A stretch of 64,000 bases of DNA from Sphingobacterium thalpophilum (GTDB lineage Bacteria; Bacteroidota; Bacteroidia; Sphingobacteriales; Sphingobacteriaceae), in NCBI GenBank assembly GCA_945878525.1, contig CAMCTU010000001.1, positions 18,504-82,503 of the forward strand, given 5' to 3'. The notes beneath the pieces were generated by a model. The model was not told the DNA's origin. It did no database searches and saw nothing but the letters and a program-made list of their open reading frames with translations. The translations under genes were made by a program, and so were the position numbers. Shown here in pieces: positions 1 to 9,141 of the stretch (position 1 is the stretch's first letter; the number at the start of each line of letters is the position of its first letter).

Positions 1-299
1 CTGTTGCGAAAATCTTTTGAACGGGTTTTGTCAATAGAAATATTTCGTGCAATATTAACCATCCAGGTAAATAATCTTCCTTTGTTTGAATCATACGAAG
101 AGAATGAATTCCAGATTCTTATAAAAGTATCTTGTAAGAGATCTTCAGCTATTTCTTCATGCTGAATTATCCTGTAAATAACACCATATAGTGAGGATGA
201 ATACATCTCATATAATGCTTCAGCACCGACATTTTCCTTGTTACGGATAGCCTTTACTAATTCTTCTTCAGTCAGGAATATTTTTGTTTTAAGGCTCAA
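1..299 (-). CDS. ECF-type RNA polymerase sigma-70 factor, N-terminal part (runs off window start)
   Basis: Reverse-strand translation LSLKTKIFLTEEELVKAIRNKENVGAEALYEMYSSSLYGVIYRIIQHEEIAEDLLQDTFIRIWNSFSSYDSNKGRLFTWMVNIARNISIDKTRSKDF matches sigma-70 region 2 (AEDLLQDTFIRIW...LFTWMVNIARN). Start codon uncertain (TTG at 299). Confidence 0.8.
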   Translation of the reverse strand, partial: MSLKTKIFLTEEELVKAIRNKENVGAEALYEMYSSSLYGVIYRIIQHEEIAEDLLQDTFIRIWNSFSSYDSNKGRLFTWMVNIARNISIDKTRSKDFRN

Positions 300-400
300 G
301 GCTTAAATATGTTCATCTCAGTTTTTGAACTGATCTACAAATATATAAAAACAAAATTCCCCGCGATTATCTGGGGATTATTTGACATTTTTTTGATTAA

Positions 401-660
401 TTATTTTGATAAAGAATTAATTAAATGAATAAGGCCATTTTTTTGCTTAATTTCTGCAATAGTAACAGTAGCAATGCCTCCATTTTCATTTTTTAGTACA
501 ACATTTTATCGTTCAGCATCGCAGATATTTATCCACCACGCACATTGATGAATACTGATGTTCTATTTCCTGCCTTTATAGCTTTTATTACACCTGCTGC
601 AAGGAATTTTCCGGAAAGTACGTGTTAGGTTAGGATTTTTTGTCAATGTTGCTTTATTCC
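401..660 (-). pseudogene. Degraded fasciclin (FAS1) domain protein remnant
   Basis: Reverse-strand pieces in different frames: LTKNPNLT / HVLSGKFLAAGVIKAIKAGNRTSVFINVRGG / KNENGGIATVTIAEIKQKNGLIHLINSLSK*. Resembles the FAS1 C-terminal half (HVLSGKF..A.VIKAI, ATVTIA-I-NGVIHVI), broken by frameshifts and a stop. Confidence 0.6.
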
Positions 661-716
661 CCTATTCAAAAATATTACTGATGGTATTTCAATATCTTTA
701 ATTTTATAGTTAAATT

Positions 717-730
717 CGGGTACGTACACG
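717..730 (+). promoter_or_regulatory. Candidate LacI-family operator, site 1 (cgggtacgtacacg)
   Basis: One of eight intergenic copies of a 14-bp near-palindrome; 33 bp before the ATG at 763. Confidence 0.65.
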
Positions 731-762
731 ATTCTTATTAATTCCAACATAAATTGCAGATC

Positions 763-3258
763 ATGATTAACAGATTTTTTAAAGTTTTCCTATTCATGGT
801 ATTTCTTATGCCTGCAGTTGTTCACGGACAGCAGAAAGCTCAAAATATAGAAGCTTACATTGCATCTGTTGAACCTTTATTAAAGATATCTCTGACCGAT
901 GTTAAGAATCTGGTACCACTGGGATCGGGTATTTTTTTTATCGGTTGCCCGAATTGTAAGGGAGGTGCTCAGGAGATGGGAATATTAAACTGGGAGCCTG
1001 GAATGGGGGATCAGGTAAAATGTAAATTTTGCAGTATGACTTTCCCAAATGTAAAATACCCAAATAGTGGCGAAAAAGTAATTATTGCACCAAGTGGCGC
1101 AAAACAGGTTTACCGTTATTTTGAGGACGCCAGTGGTACTCAATATTTCTATGAGGCACATGCTTGGTTTGAACGCTGGAAATGGATTCAGCAAATGGCT
1201 GTCCAGCTGTCTCAGGTATGGTTCCAGACAAAAGATCCTGCTTATGGCGACAGGGCTGCAATCATTGCGGGTCGTTTTGCACAGCTGTTTCCTGATTATG
1301 CTATTCGGTACGATTATCCAAATGCTCCCAAGAAGTTTTTTCCTGCAAATCAAAAATGGCCTTATGAAGGTCTAGTTCCTTATCGTGGGGCCAAATGGAA
1401 TTGGTGGGCTTATGGGGATATTCCGGTACAGATTGCCTTAACATACGAAAACTTGCAGAAGGGAGCTTATGACTGGAAGAGAATGGATTCACAAATTGGA
1501 AAGGACACGGACCAAAGAATCGTAAAAGATCTGTTGATTTCGGGCTATGAGTTTACTGCGGCTAACCCTGAAGTTTATACCAATATGTCGCCCGGTATGT
1601 ACAGGGATATGGTAATGGTAGGCCGGATACTTAACAGGCCCGACATGGTTCACGATGGAGTGAATCGCTTCAGGGAATTTTTAAAACTCGGTTTTTTTGC
1701 TGATGGCTGGTGGAAAGAGGGTACTGTTTCTTATCATGATCAGACGATTGGAGGCCTGGAGAGTGTGGCGAAGGCAGCGAAGGGGTATACAGATCCTGTG
1801 GACTTGAATGGGGAGCGTTTTGAAAATCTTGATCTGAGCAATGCTATGCCTTTTTATAAAAGTGCATTAAATGTAAGCCAGCAGGCAGTATTTCCAAATG
1901 GTCACAAACTCCCTCTTAATGATACATGGGCAAACCGGGCTAAACCAGTAAAAGTGGATGGAATTGCTGTATCACGACTGTGGCCATCACTCGGGAATGC
2001 AGCTTTGGCTGCTGGTACCGGAAACGATCAAACTATGCTCAATGTAAACTGGAGTGGTAATTATGGACATTCCCACTTAGACAATGCTTCCATAATCTTA
2101 TTTGCCAATGGGGCTGAATTACTTTCGGATATTGGTTACACACATTCAAAATATCGCGGCTGGACCCTACATACAGCATCACATAATACAGTGGTTATAG
2201 ATCAGAAAGCACAGGATCTGGGCACCTTAGCAAAGCCTGTTACTGGTCGCCTGATGTTTTATGATGATCAGAACCCTCAGGTTAAAGTTATTGATCTTGA
2301 TGCCTCTCCGGCTTATTCTACAGCTGCCCAGTACAGGAGAAGGCTGATATTTGTTCATGCGGCCGAAGGCAAGGATTATGTGATTGACCGGTTTGATGTG
2401 GAAGGTGGACAGACACATGATTGGTTTTTGCATGGTATGTGCGAAGAAGAAGGAAAACTGGTGACCAGCATTTCAATGGATCGGGTGGTTAAAACGCTGG
2501 TACCCGATTGGGGAGGCACTGCTGTACCCATGAACCAGTATGATTCCGATATTATTGGAAAGAAAATTCATGCCTATTCCTATATGAGAGATATTAAGAA
2601 AGGCATAGTAAGTAAACCATGGACTGCAACTTGGAACTATCAAAATTCGGGGCTGCGCACTCATAATATACCCCAAAAAGATACAGAGGTATTTAGTTTT
2701 CGTGCCCCATCGGTTAGGCTCGCAGCCGAGGATGACAATAAACTTGACAATTTTATGCGCCTTGGAATAATGCAAAGGCATACCGGTAGCAAATCTAGTT
2801 TTGTGGCCATTCATGAACCTTTTCAAAGTAAACCATGGATTAAATCTGTTCGTGCCGACAGTGATACCTATCTAATTGATTATGAATTGAATGGTAAAAA
2901 TATTCAGGACAGGATTAACCTGAAAGGAGATGATATTAGTCTTGTTTCGAGTGCGGGTTGGAAATATTCAAAGGGAAAGACAAAGTTGGGGATTTTAAAT
3001 GGAATCAAATACTCAGGAGGAAAGCTTAATCTGGAATTGGATTCATCTCAACCTGATGTTTCCCATGTTCGTTTGGATTTTCCGGATGGATTAAGTTTGT
3101 ATTTTCCAGCCAGAAACGTTTCTGGAAATGTGATTCAATTGGATAATGATCCTGGTTTTTCTATGGATAAGGGTGGAAAACTCCGTTTCTATACCTTTCC
3201 ACATAATGAATATTCAGAACCGATACGTTATACGGTGTTCAGTAAATCCATCCAATAA
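763..3258 (+). CDS. Heparinase II/III family protein (candidate polysaccharide lyase), exported
   Basis: ORF 754..3258; likely start ATG 763 (MINRFFKVFLFMVFLMPAVVHGQ signal peptide). NYGHSHLDNASIILFANGAELLSDIGYTH is the heparinase II/III-type beta-sandwich His motif. Confidence 0.75.
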   Translation: MINRFFKVFLFMVFLMPAVVHGQQKAQNIEAYIASVEPLLKISLTDVKNLVPLGSGIFFIGCPNCKGGAQEMGILNWEPGMGDQVKCKFCSMTFPNVKYPNSGEKVIIAPSGAKQVYRYFEDASGTQYFYEAHAWFERWKWIQQMAVQLSQVWFQTKDPAYGDRAAIIAGRFAQLFPDYAIRYDYPNAPKKFFPANQKWPYEGLVPYRGAKWNWWAYGDIPVQIALTYENLQKGAYDWKRMDSQIGKDTDQRIVKDLLISGYEFTAANPEVYTNMSPGMYRDMVMVGRILNRPDMVHDGVNRFREFLKLGFFADGWWKEGTVSYHDQTIGGLESVAKAAKGYTDPVDLNGERFENLDLSNAMPFYKSALNVSQQAVFPNGHKLPLNDTWANRAKPVKVDGIAVSRLWPSLGNAALAAGTGNDQTMLNVNWSGNYGHSHLDNASIILFANGAELLSDIGYTHSKYRGWTLHTASHNTVVIDQKAQDLGTLAKPVTGRLMFYDDQNPQVKVIDLDASPAYSTAAQYRRRLIFVHAAEGKDYVIDRFDVEGGQTHDWFLHGMCEEEGKLVTSISMDRVVKTLVPDWGGTAVPMNQYDSDIIGKKIHAYSYMRDIKKGIVSKPWTATWNYQNSGLRTHNIPQKDTEVFSFRAPSVRLAAEDDNKLDNFMRLGIMQRHTGSKSSFVAIHEPFQSKPWIKSVRADSDTYLIDYELNGKNIQDRINLKGDDISLVSSAGWKYSKGKTKLGILNGIKYSGGKLNLELDSSQPDVSHVRLDFPDGLSLYFPARNVSGNVIQLDNDPGFSMDKGGKLRFYTFPHNEYSEPIRYTVFSKSIQ

Positions 3259-3364
3259 TTTTTATCGTAGATTATCAGATGTTTTTATATTTACAGAAAA
3301 ACAAATAATTCTTACAAAAGGTAAATAAATAAAATTTGGATATTTATTTATTATATCTAATTTT

Positions 3365-3378
3365 CGGGTACGTTACCG
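3365..3378 (+). promoter_or_regulatory. Candidate LacI-family operator, site 2 (cgggtacgttaccg)
   Basis: Copy of the shared 14-bp motif upstream of the dehydrogenase gene. Confidence 0.6.
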
Positions 3379-3562
3379 ATGTATAAATTTATCAATATCT
3401 GAGGTGATTTTTTTAATTAAAACGTACTCTTGTAAAGAGAAATTGTTGTTCTGAGCTTAAATCAGAATACTTAAACTAATATTATTTTAATAACAAGCTT
3501 ACTCAATCTGTTTAGGAAAGGGGATGTTAAAAATTACCATATTATACATAATCAAGCAGGGA

Positions 3563-5665
3563 ATGAAGACTAAATTCAATAGACGTTCAACCGTATTATT
3601 TATTTCATTTATTTTATTAGCAGTAAACAGCATGGCTCAGCGTTATCCAGGGCCATTAAGTCCAGAAGAGTCAATGAAGAAACTTAATGTGGCTAAGGGC
3701 TATAAGGTTTCTTTATTTGCATCAGAGCCTCATGTTTTTGACCCGGTATCGCTAGAATTTGACGAACAGGGTAATGCCTATGTGATTGAAATGCCTGATT
3801 ATCCCTATGAGGTTGAACCCGGCAAGGGCCATGGACGTATCCGTATACTGAAAGATACGGATGGTGATGGTAAAATTGATCAGTCGATCATATTTGCTGA
3901 AAATGTAACCGAAGCAACCAGTATGCTGCCATGGAAAGGTGGACTTATCGTGACTGCTGCTCCCAATATTCTTTACCTGAAGGATACCAATGGGGATGGT
4001 ATATCAGATACCAGAGAAATTTTGTTCTCAGGATTTTTTCAGAATAATTCCGAGGCTCAGGTTACCAGTTTGAAATTGGGAATCGATAACTGGATTTACG
4101 CAAATAATCGTGGTCAGAGTGGTAAAGTAGTTTTCGGTAAGACATCGGATGCTAAACCGGTTGAAGTCAGGGGTGCAGACTTTCGCTTCAGACTTGACCG
4201 CGATGTATTTGAGCTTGAGACTGGTCCGGGACAGTTTGGACAAACTATTAACGACTGGGGACATCGGTTTTTTACTGAAAACTCAATTCACTTGCAGCAG
4301 GCAGTTATTCCATGGAGATATACGCACAGGCATGCATATATGCCAAGCACTAAGTTTAACACATCAATTACCGATCATGAAGAAATTATGTTTCAGGAAA
4401 TCCCCCCCGCATATTGGAGAGCAGAACGAAGTGCGCGTAGAAACAGAGTATTCAAAGAAACAAATCTTAAACGAATAGAATGGGCAGAGGATCACTTTTC
4501 TGGGGCCGCCGGAGGAACTATTTATAATGGTGATGCCATGCCAAAGGAATTTTATGGCAACATTTTTACAACAGATGTTTCCGGTAGTTTGATCCACAGA
4601 GATATTTTAAGTCCAAGTGAAATAAGTCCGGTTTTGGTTGCAAAACGTGCAGAATCTGAAAAGAACAGAGAATTTATCTATTCAACTGATACCTGGTTCC
4701 GACCTGTAACATTTTCTGTTGGCCCTGACGGATACTTATATATATTGGATTATTACAGACAGCATATCGAAACACCGGTTTCAATTCCTGATGACCTTAA
4801 AGCTGAAATGGATTTTATGGCGGGTAGTGATATGGGCAGGATTTATCGTCTCCTACCTGAAAATGGTACTTACCAGGGAGTAAAAGTAGATCTGAAAAAT
4901 GCCAGCGGACTTCAATTGGTCGATTATTTGTCTCACAAGAACGGATGGTATCGCAGTAGCGCCCAGCGTCTGTTGCTCGAACGTCAGGATAAAACTGTTA
5001 TTCCAGATGTGATTTCATTGTTTTCAAATAGTCCGGATGCAAGAACAAGACTACACGCACTTTACGTACTTGAAGGTTTGAATGCACTTACAGAAAAGAT
5101 CGTTAAAAAGTCCTTATTGGATCCTGAACCTGGTGTTCGTGAAAATGGTATTATACTTGCTGAAAGATATCCAAAAACAACTAAGCTGTTAATTTCAATG
5201 GTTAATGACCCATCTAAACGTGTTGCTTTACAAGCTGCACTTAGTCTGGGACAGTTTAATGGAAAGAAAGTGATTGAAACTTTGGCTGAAGTAATCAGAA
5301 AATATGGACAGAATGATTGGTTCAGGAGTGCAGTAATAAGCTCTGTACCCGGTTCCTCAGTTGAAATTTTAAATTCACTGGTACAGGATAATCTATTCTT
5401 CAGTAATCAAGAAAGCTGGAAACTTAGTTTCATGCAGGATTTGTCAAATATTATTGGTGCCAGATATAATAAGGAACAGTTTTCAGCTTATTTAAATACG
5501 CTGTCGTCTGGGGCATTATCTGCAGCAGATGTCCAGCAAGCTGCCTTAAAGGGGCTTAAAGCAGGATTAAATAAAAACGAGACTACAAAAGAGCTTGCAG
5601 CCCAGTTAAATCCGGGCACAATAGAAGGAGTGAAAGAAGGATTTCAAAAACTAAGAAAAAATTAG
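3563..5665 (+). CDS. PVC-type membrane-bound dehydrogenase-like beta-propeller with C-terminal HEAT repeats, no cytochrome domain
   Basis: ORF 3524..5665; likely start at MKTKFNRRS with signal peptide. GYKVSLFASEPHVFDPVSLEFDEQGNAYVIEMPDYPYE...ILKDTDGDGKID is typical of this family. No CxxCH in the translation. Confidence 0.75.
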   Translation: MKTKFNRRSTVLFISFILLAVNSMAQRYPGPLSPEESMKKLNVAKGYKVSLFASEPHVFDPVSLEFDEQGNAYVIEMPDYPYEVEPGKGHGRIRILKDTDGDGKIDQSIIFAENVTEATSMLPWKGGLIVTAAPNILYLKDTNGDGISDTREILFSGFFQNNSEAQVTSLKLGIDNWIYANNRGQSGKVVFGKTSDAKPVEVRGADFRFRLDRDVFELETGPGQFGQTINDWGHRFFTENSIHLQQAVIPWRYTHRHAYMPSTKFNTSITDHEEIMFQEIPPAYWRAERSARRNRVFKETNLKRIEWAEDHFSGAAGGTIYNGDAMPKEFYGNIFTTDVSGSLIHRDILSPSEISPVLVAKRAESEKNREFIYSTDTWFRPVTFSVGPDGYLYILDYYRQHIETPVSIPDDLKAEMDFMAGSDMGRIYRLLPENGTYQGVKVDLKNASGLQLVDYLSHKNGWYRSSAQRLLLERQDKTVIPDVISLFSNSPDARTRLHALYVLEGLNALTEKIVKKSLLDPEPGVRENGIILAERYPKTTKLLISMVNDPSKRVALQAALSLGQFNGKKVIETLAEVIRKYGQNDWFRSAVISSVPGSSVEILNSLVQDNLFFSNQESWKLSFMQDLSNIIGARYNKEQFSAYLNTLSSGALSAADVQQAALKGLKAGLNKNETTKELAAQLNPGTIEGVKEGFQKLRKN

Positions 5666-5705
5666 AATATACTGATAAAGAAGTTGACGGGTAGAAATTA
5701 GAAAG

Positions 5706-6089
5706 ATGGAAGAACAAAAATATTCAAGAAGAAGGTTCATTGGTAAGTATGTACTTGCCGGATCACTTGCAATAGGATCAGGACTATTGATTGCAGGTAA
5801 TACAGCTAGAAGTATGGCTAATGAAGGGGACTCAAAAAAACATCCTAAAAACCATCAGCCTTTACAAAAAAATCCTTGTGATGATCTTACCGGGGTTAGT
5901 GCTGATGAAGTTGCAAAACGAAAAAAGCTTGCTTATGTAAACAAAACACCAATTCCGGATAGTCATTGCAGTAATTGTGCACTTTACCTGCCGCCTGCTA
6001 AGGATAAACCATGTGGTGGTTGTATGTTGTTTAAAGGTCCGGTTCGTGCTGAAGGGTATTGTGCTTACTGGGCGCCGGTTAATAATTAG
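5706..6089 (+). CDS. High-potential iron-sulfur protein (HiPIP) with Tat signal
   Basis: N-terminal YSRRRFIGKYVLAGSLAIGSGLLI; C-terminal CSNC...CGGCMLFKGPVRAEGYCAYWAP matches the HiPIP four-Cys pattern. Confidence 0.85.
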   Translation: MEEQKYSRRRFIGKYVLAGSLAIGSGLLIAGNTARSMANEGDSKKHPKNHQPLQKNPCDDLTGVSADEVAKRKKLAYVNKTPIPDSHCSNCALYLPPAKDKPCGGCMLFKGPVRAEGYCAYWAPVNN

Positions 6090-6245
6090 GGTAGTATTGA
6101 GTATTGAGTACTGAGACTAAATCCTGATTCATTGAAAAATGAGGATCTGGGACAATGATTAAAGAATAATTGTTATTACCTTTTTTGCAGGATATTTCTG
6201 ACATCAGACATCAGACAACTTATAACTAAAAACAGACAACTAAAT

Positions 6246-7448
6246 ATGAAAGCTCTGATCTGCATTTTTTTCTTATCTCTGGGTTTTTCCTGCTTTGCTC
6301 AGAAAGGGCAACAAATTCAATATTTAGGATCTGCGAATTTTCCGGGAGCTACGGATGCAGTAATTGTTGATGATATACCGCTTGTTCATACTACTCAATT
6401 TTTGCCTTTCGATAAATCCGGTAATATTGTTGGAACCGATGATATCAATACGCAGATCAATCAGGTTTTTTTTAATATTTCATCTTCGTTGAAACAAGCT
6501 GGCTCAAGAATAGATCAAATTGTTAAACTTAATATCTATATCAGGAACTCAAGCCTGATTCCCGCAGTTCAGGAACAGATCAATAAGCGCTTTAAGTCAG
6601 GTAAGCGTCCTGCCTTAAGTTTCGTTGCCGGGGATCTTTCTCATCCTGTTGCATTAATTTCAATGGATGCTATTGCAGTTTCAGCTATAATCAATACGAC
6701 AGGTGTTAATTATCTGATAAATAAGAATTTATCCTCAGCTTCGGATGTTGTACAATCTGCAATTTTACCCGCTGGTCCGGTTGTTTATGTTTCAGGTCAG
6801 GCGGTTATAGGTGAACTTGCAGAAGCAACACGCGGTACATTAGAGCAGCTACAAGCTACACTTGTCTCACTGGGATTGGAGAAAAAGGATATTGTTCAGA
6901 TCAAATCTTTCATCAGACCAATGTCTGACCTGAAAGTAGTAGAGAAGGAGTTTGCTAAATTCTTTAAAGGAAATACTATTCCACCGATGGTTAATGTTGA
7001 ATGGACGAGTAAAGATCCGGTAATTGAAATAGAGCTGATTGCTTCATCTCCAAATATAGGACCTCAACCAGCTCAACAGCTTGATTTTATAACTCCTGCT
7101 GGAATGAAAACTTCACCCGTTTACTGTAAGGTTACCCGGATTAATTATGGGCAAAAGATCTATATATCAGGATTATACGGACAAGTTTCCGGAAATGCTG
7201 ATTCTGAATTGGCATCTATCTTCAATCTAATGGGTGTCATTTTAAAAAACACCGGAAGTGATTTCAGACATCTTGTTAAAGCAACCTATTATGTTAGTAA
7301 TGATGTTCACAGTGCTAAATTAAATGAAATTCGTCCAAAATATTATGACCCGCTTCGTCCGCCGGCTGCCTCAAAAGCTATGGTTAAAGACGTTGGAAAG
7401 CCTGAGGCGGGAATTTCTATTGATATGATTGGGGTTGTGATCAGGTAG
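6246..7448 (+). CDS. Exported protein with three tandem RidA/YjgF-like domains
   Basis: Signal peptide MKALICIFFLSLGFSCFAQ, then three ~120-aa RidA-like units: VHTTQFLPFDKSGNIV...LISMDAIAV, VVYVSGQAVIGE...IEIELIA, KIYISGLYGQVSG...ISIDMIGVVI. Confidence 0.75.
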   Translation: MKALICIFFLSLGFSCFAQKGQQIQYLGSANFPGATDAVIVDDIPLVHTTQFLPFDKSGNIVGTDDINTQINQVFFNISSSLKQAGSRIDQIVKLNIYIRNSSLIPAVQEQINKRFKSGKRPALSFVAGDLSHPVALISMDAIAVSAIINTTGVNYLINKNLSSASDVVQSAILPAGPVVYVSGQAVIGELAEATRGTLEQLQATLVSLGLEKKDIVQIKSFIRPMSDLKVVEKEFAKFFKGNTIPPMVNVEWTSKDPVIEIELIASSPNIGPQPAQQLDFITPAGMKTSPVYCKVTRINYGQKIYISGLYGQVSGNADSELASIFNLMGVILKNTGSDFRHLVKATYYVSNDVHSAKLNEIRPKYYDPLRPPAASKAMVKDVGKPEAGISIDMIGVVIR

Positions 7449-7526
7449 ATAAATTCTATTTTGACTTACATTTATCTTGATAATTCTACCTGTAATCTAT
7501 TGTTTTAATAAAATAGTTTATATATT

Positions 7527-7540
7527 CGGGTACGTAAACG
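7527..7540 (+). promoter_or_regulatory. Candidate LacI-family operator, site 3 (cgggtacgtaaacg)
   Basis: Copy of the shared 14-bp motif about 150 bp upstream of the DegT gene. Confidence 0.65.
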
Positions 7541-7689
7541 TTAGTATATATAAAATTTTTATAATAGCAGACTCTTATTAAGCAGAAGGGTTCTCTTTAC
7601 ATATTATCTAGACTACTCTTTTAACCTGAACATTAATTAAAGCTCAAACCTTAGACCAAGGCCGATATTTGAACAGAAAAAAAATAGCC

Positions 7690-9078
7690 ATGAAAAATAA
7701 AAAAACTGATTCATCGAGACGCAAGTTTTTAAAACAGAGCTCTGTGGCTGGGGTAGGGGCTGTGCTGACGATGGGTATGACACCTTCCCTGCTTGCAGGA
7801 AATTTAAACGGTACTGCAAGTCCAGCGATTTTAGGCGGCCCTTCAGCATGGGATAAGTCCAAATGGGTCAAATGGCCTATCTGGATACCTGAAACAGATG
7901 AGAAGCGCGTTCTTGAAGTTCTCAGAAGCGGAATTTGGTCGCGGGCAGGAGTGGTCAATGAGTTTGAAGCTGCCTGGGCGAATGTCAACGGTGCTAAACG
8001 TTGTTTGGTTGTAAATAATGGAACCAATGCTTTGATCATTGCAATGAACCAATTGGATATTAAAGTGGGTGATGAAGTGCTTGTTCCGCCTTATACCTTT
8101 ATATCAACGGTGCAGGCTATTCTTATGAATGGTGCAATGCCGGTGTTTGTGGATATCGATCCTGAAACATATCAGATCGATCCAGCAAAAATTGAAGCAA
8201 AAATAACACCACGTACAAAAGCTATTTTGCCCGTACATATTTTAGGTATGCCCGCAGATATGCCAAGAATAATGGAAATTGCAAAAAAGCATAATCTGTT
8301 TGTGATTGAAGATGCCTGTCAGGCTCCATTGACTGAAGTGAACAATCAAAAAGTTGGCACGATTGGCAATGCGGGTTGTTTTAGCTTTCAAAACTCAAAA
8401 AACATACCGATTGGTGAAGGAGGAGCAATTCTGAGTAATGATGTATCTTTTATGGACCGCTGTGTTTCTTTTCAGAATCTCGGCCTGCCTTTTGGTACCG
8501 CGGTAGGAACATTCAATGCAGGAAGTATAAGGATGGGTACTAAGGTTCGTATTACTGAATATCAGGCAGCAATTGGTTTGGCGCAGTTACAAAGGCTAGA
8601 TGCACAAACCACTGTTCGTGAGGAGAATGCAAAGTATTTAAAATCGAAGATTCAGGATATTCCAGGGATTATTCCATATAAATTATATGATTGTGCAACC
8701 CGGGTTTCATTCCACTTATTTTCATTCAGATATAAAAAGGAGGAATTTAAAGGTTTGTCAAGAAATTCTTTTTTACAGGCCTTACGTGCTGAAGGAGTAC
8801 CATGTTCTGGTGGCTATACACCATTAAATAAGCAGGAATTTCTCAAGGAAGCTTTCGAATCAAAGAATTTTAAAAGGATGTATCACAAGGATATGCTCGA
8901 TTATAATAAATATATGGAGCAAAATCAATGCCCTGAGAATGACCTTTTATGTACCGAAATGGTATGGTTTACTCAAAACCTGCTTCTTGGCAGCAGGGAA
9001 GACATGGATTCAATTGCTTATGCAATCAGTAAGATACAAGCCAGTGCAGAATCTGTTAAAAAATCATTGGAAAAATAA
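7690..9078 (+). CDS. DegT/DnrJ/EryC1/StrS-family PLP aminotransferase with N-terminal Tat signal
   Basis: ORF 7669..9078; SSRRKFLKQSSVAGVGAVLTMG Tat signal. EDACQAP..., CFSFQNSKNIPIGEGGAI (Schiff-base Lys context), YTPLNKQ. Confidence 0.85.
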   Translation: MKNKKTDSSRRKFLKQSSVAGVGAVLTMGMTPSLLAGNLNGTASPAILGGPSAWDKSKWVKWPIWIPETDEKRVLEVLRSGIWSRAGVVNEFEAAWANVNGAKRCLVVNNGTNALIIAMNQLDIKVGDEVLVPPYTFISTVQAILMNGAMPVFVDIDPETYQIDPAKIEAKITPRTKAILPVHILGMPADMPRIMEIAKKHNLFVIEDACQAPLTEVNNQKVGTIGNAGCFSFQNSKNIPIGEGGAILSNDVSFMDRCVSFQNLGLPFGTAVGTFNAGSIRMGTKVRITEYQAAIGLAQLQRLDAQTTVREENAKYLKSKIQDIPGIIPYKLYDCATRVSFHLFSFRYKKEEFKGLSRNSFLQALRAEGVPCSGGYTPLNKQEFLKEAFESKNFKRMYHKDMLDYNKYMEQNQCPENDLLCTEMVWFTQNLLLGSREDMDSIAYAISKIQASAESVKKSLEK

Positions 9079-9141
9079 AAAATTAAAAAGAATTTAGGCC
9101 AATGGTATTTTTGGAAATATCTTGCTACAAAATACTACTGC

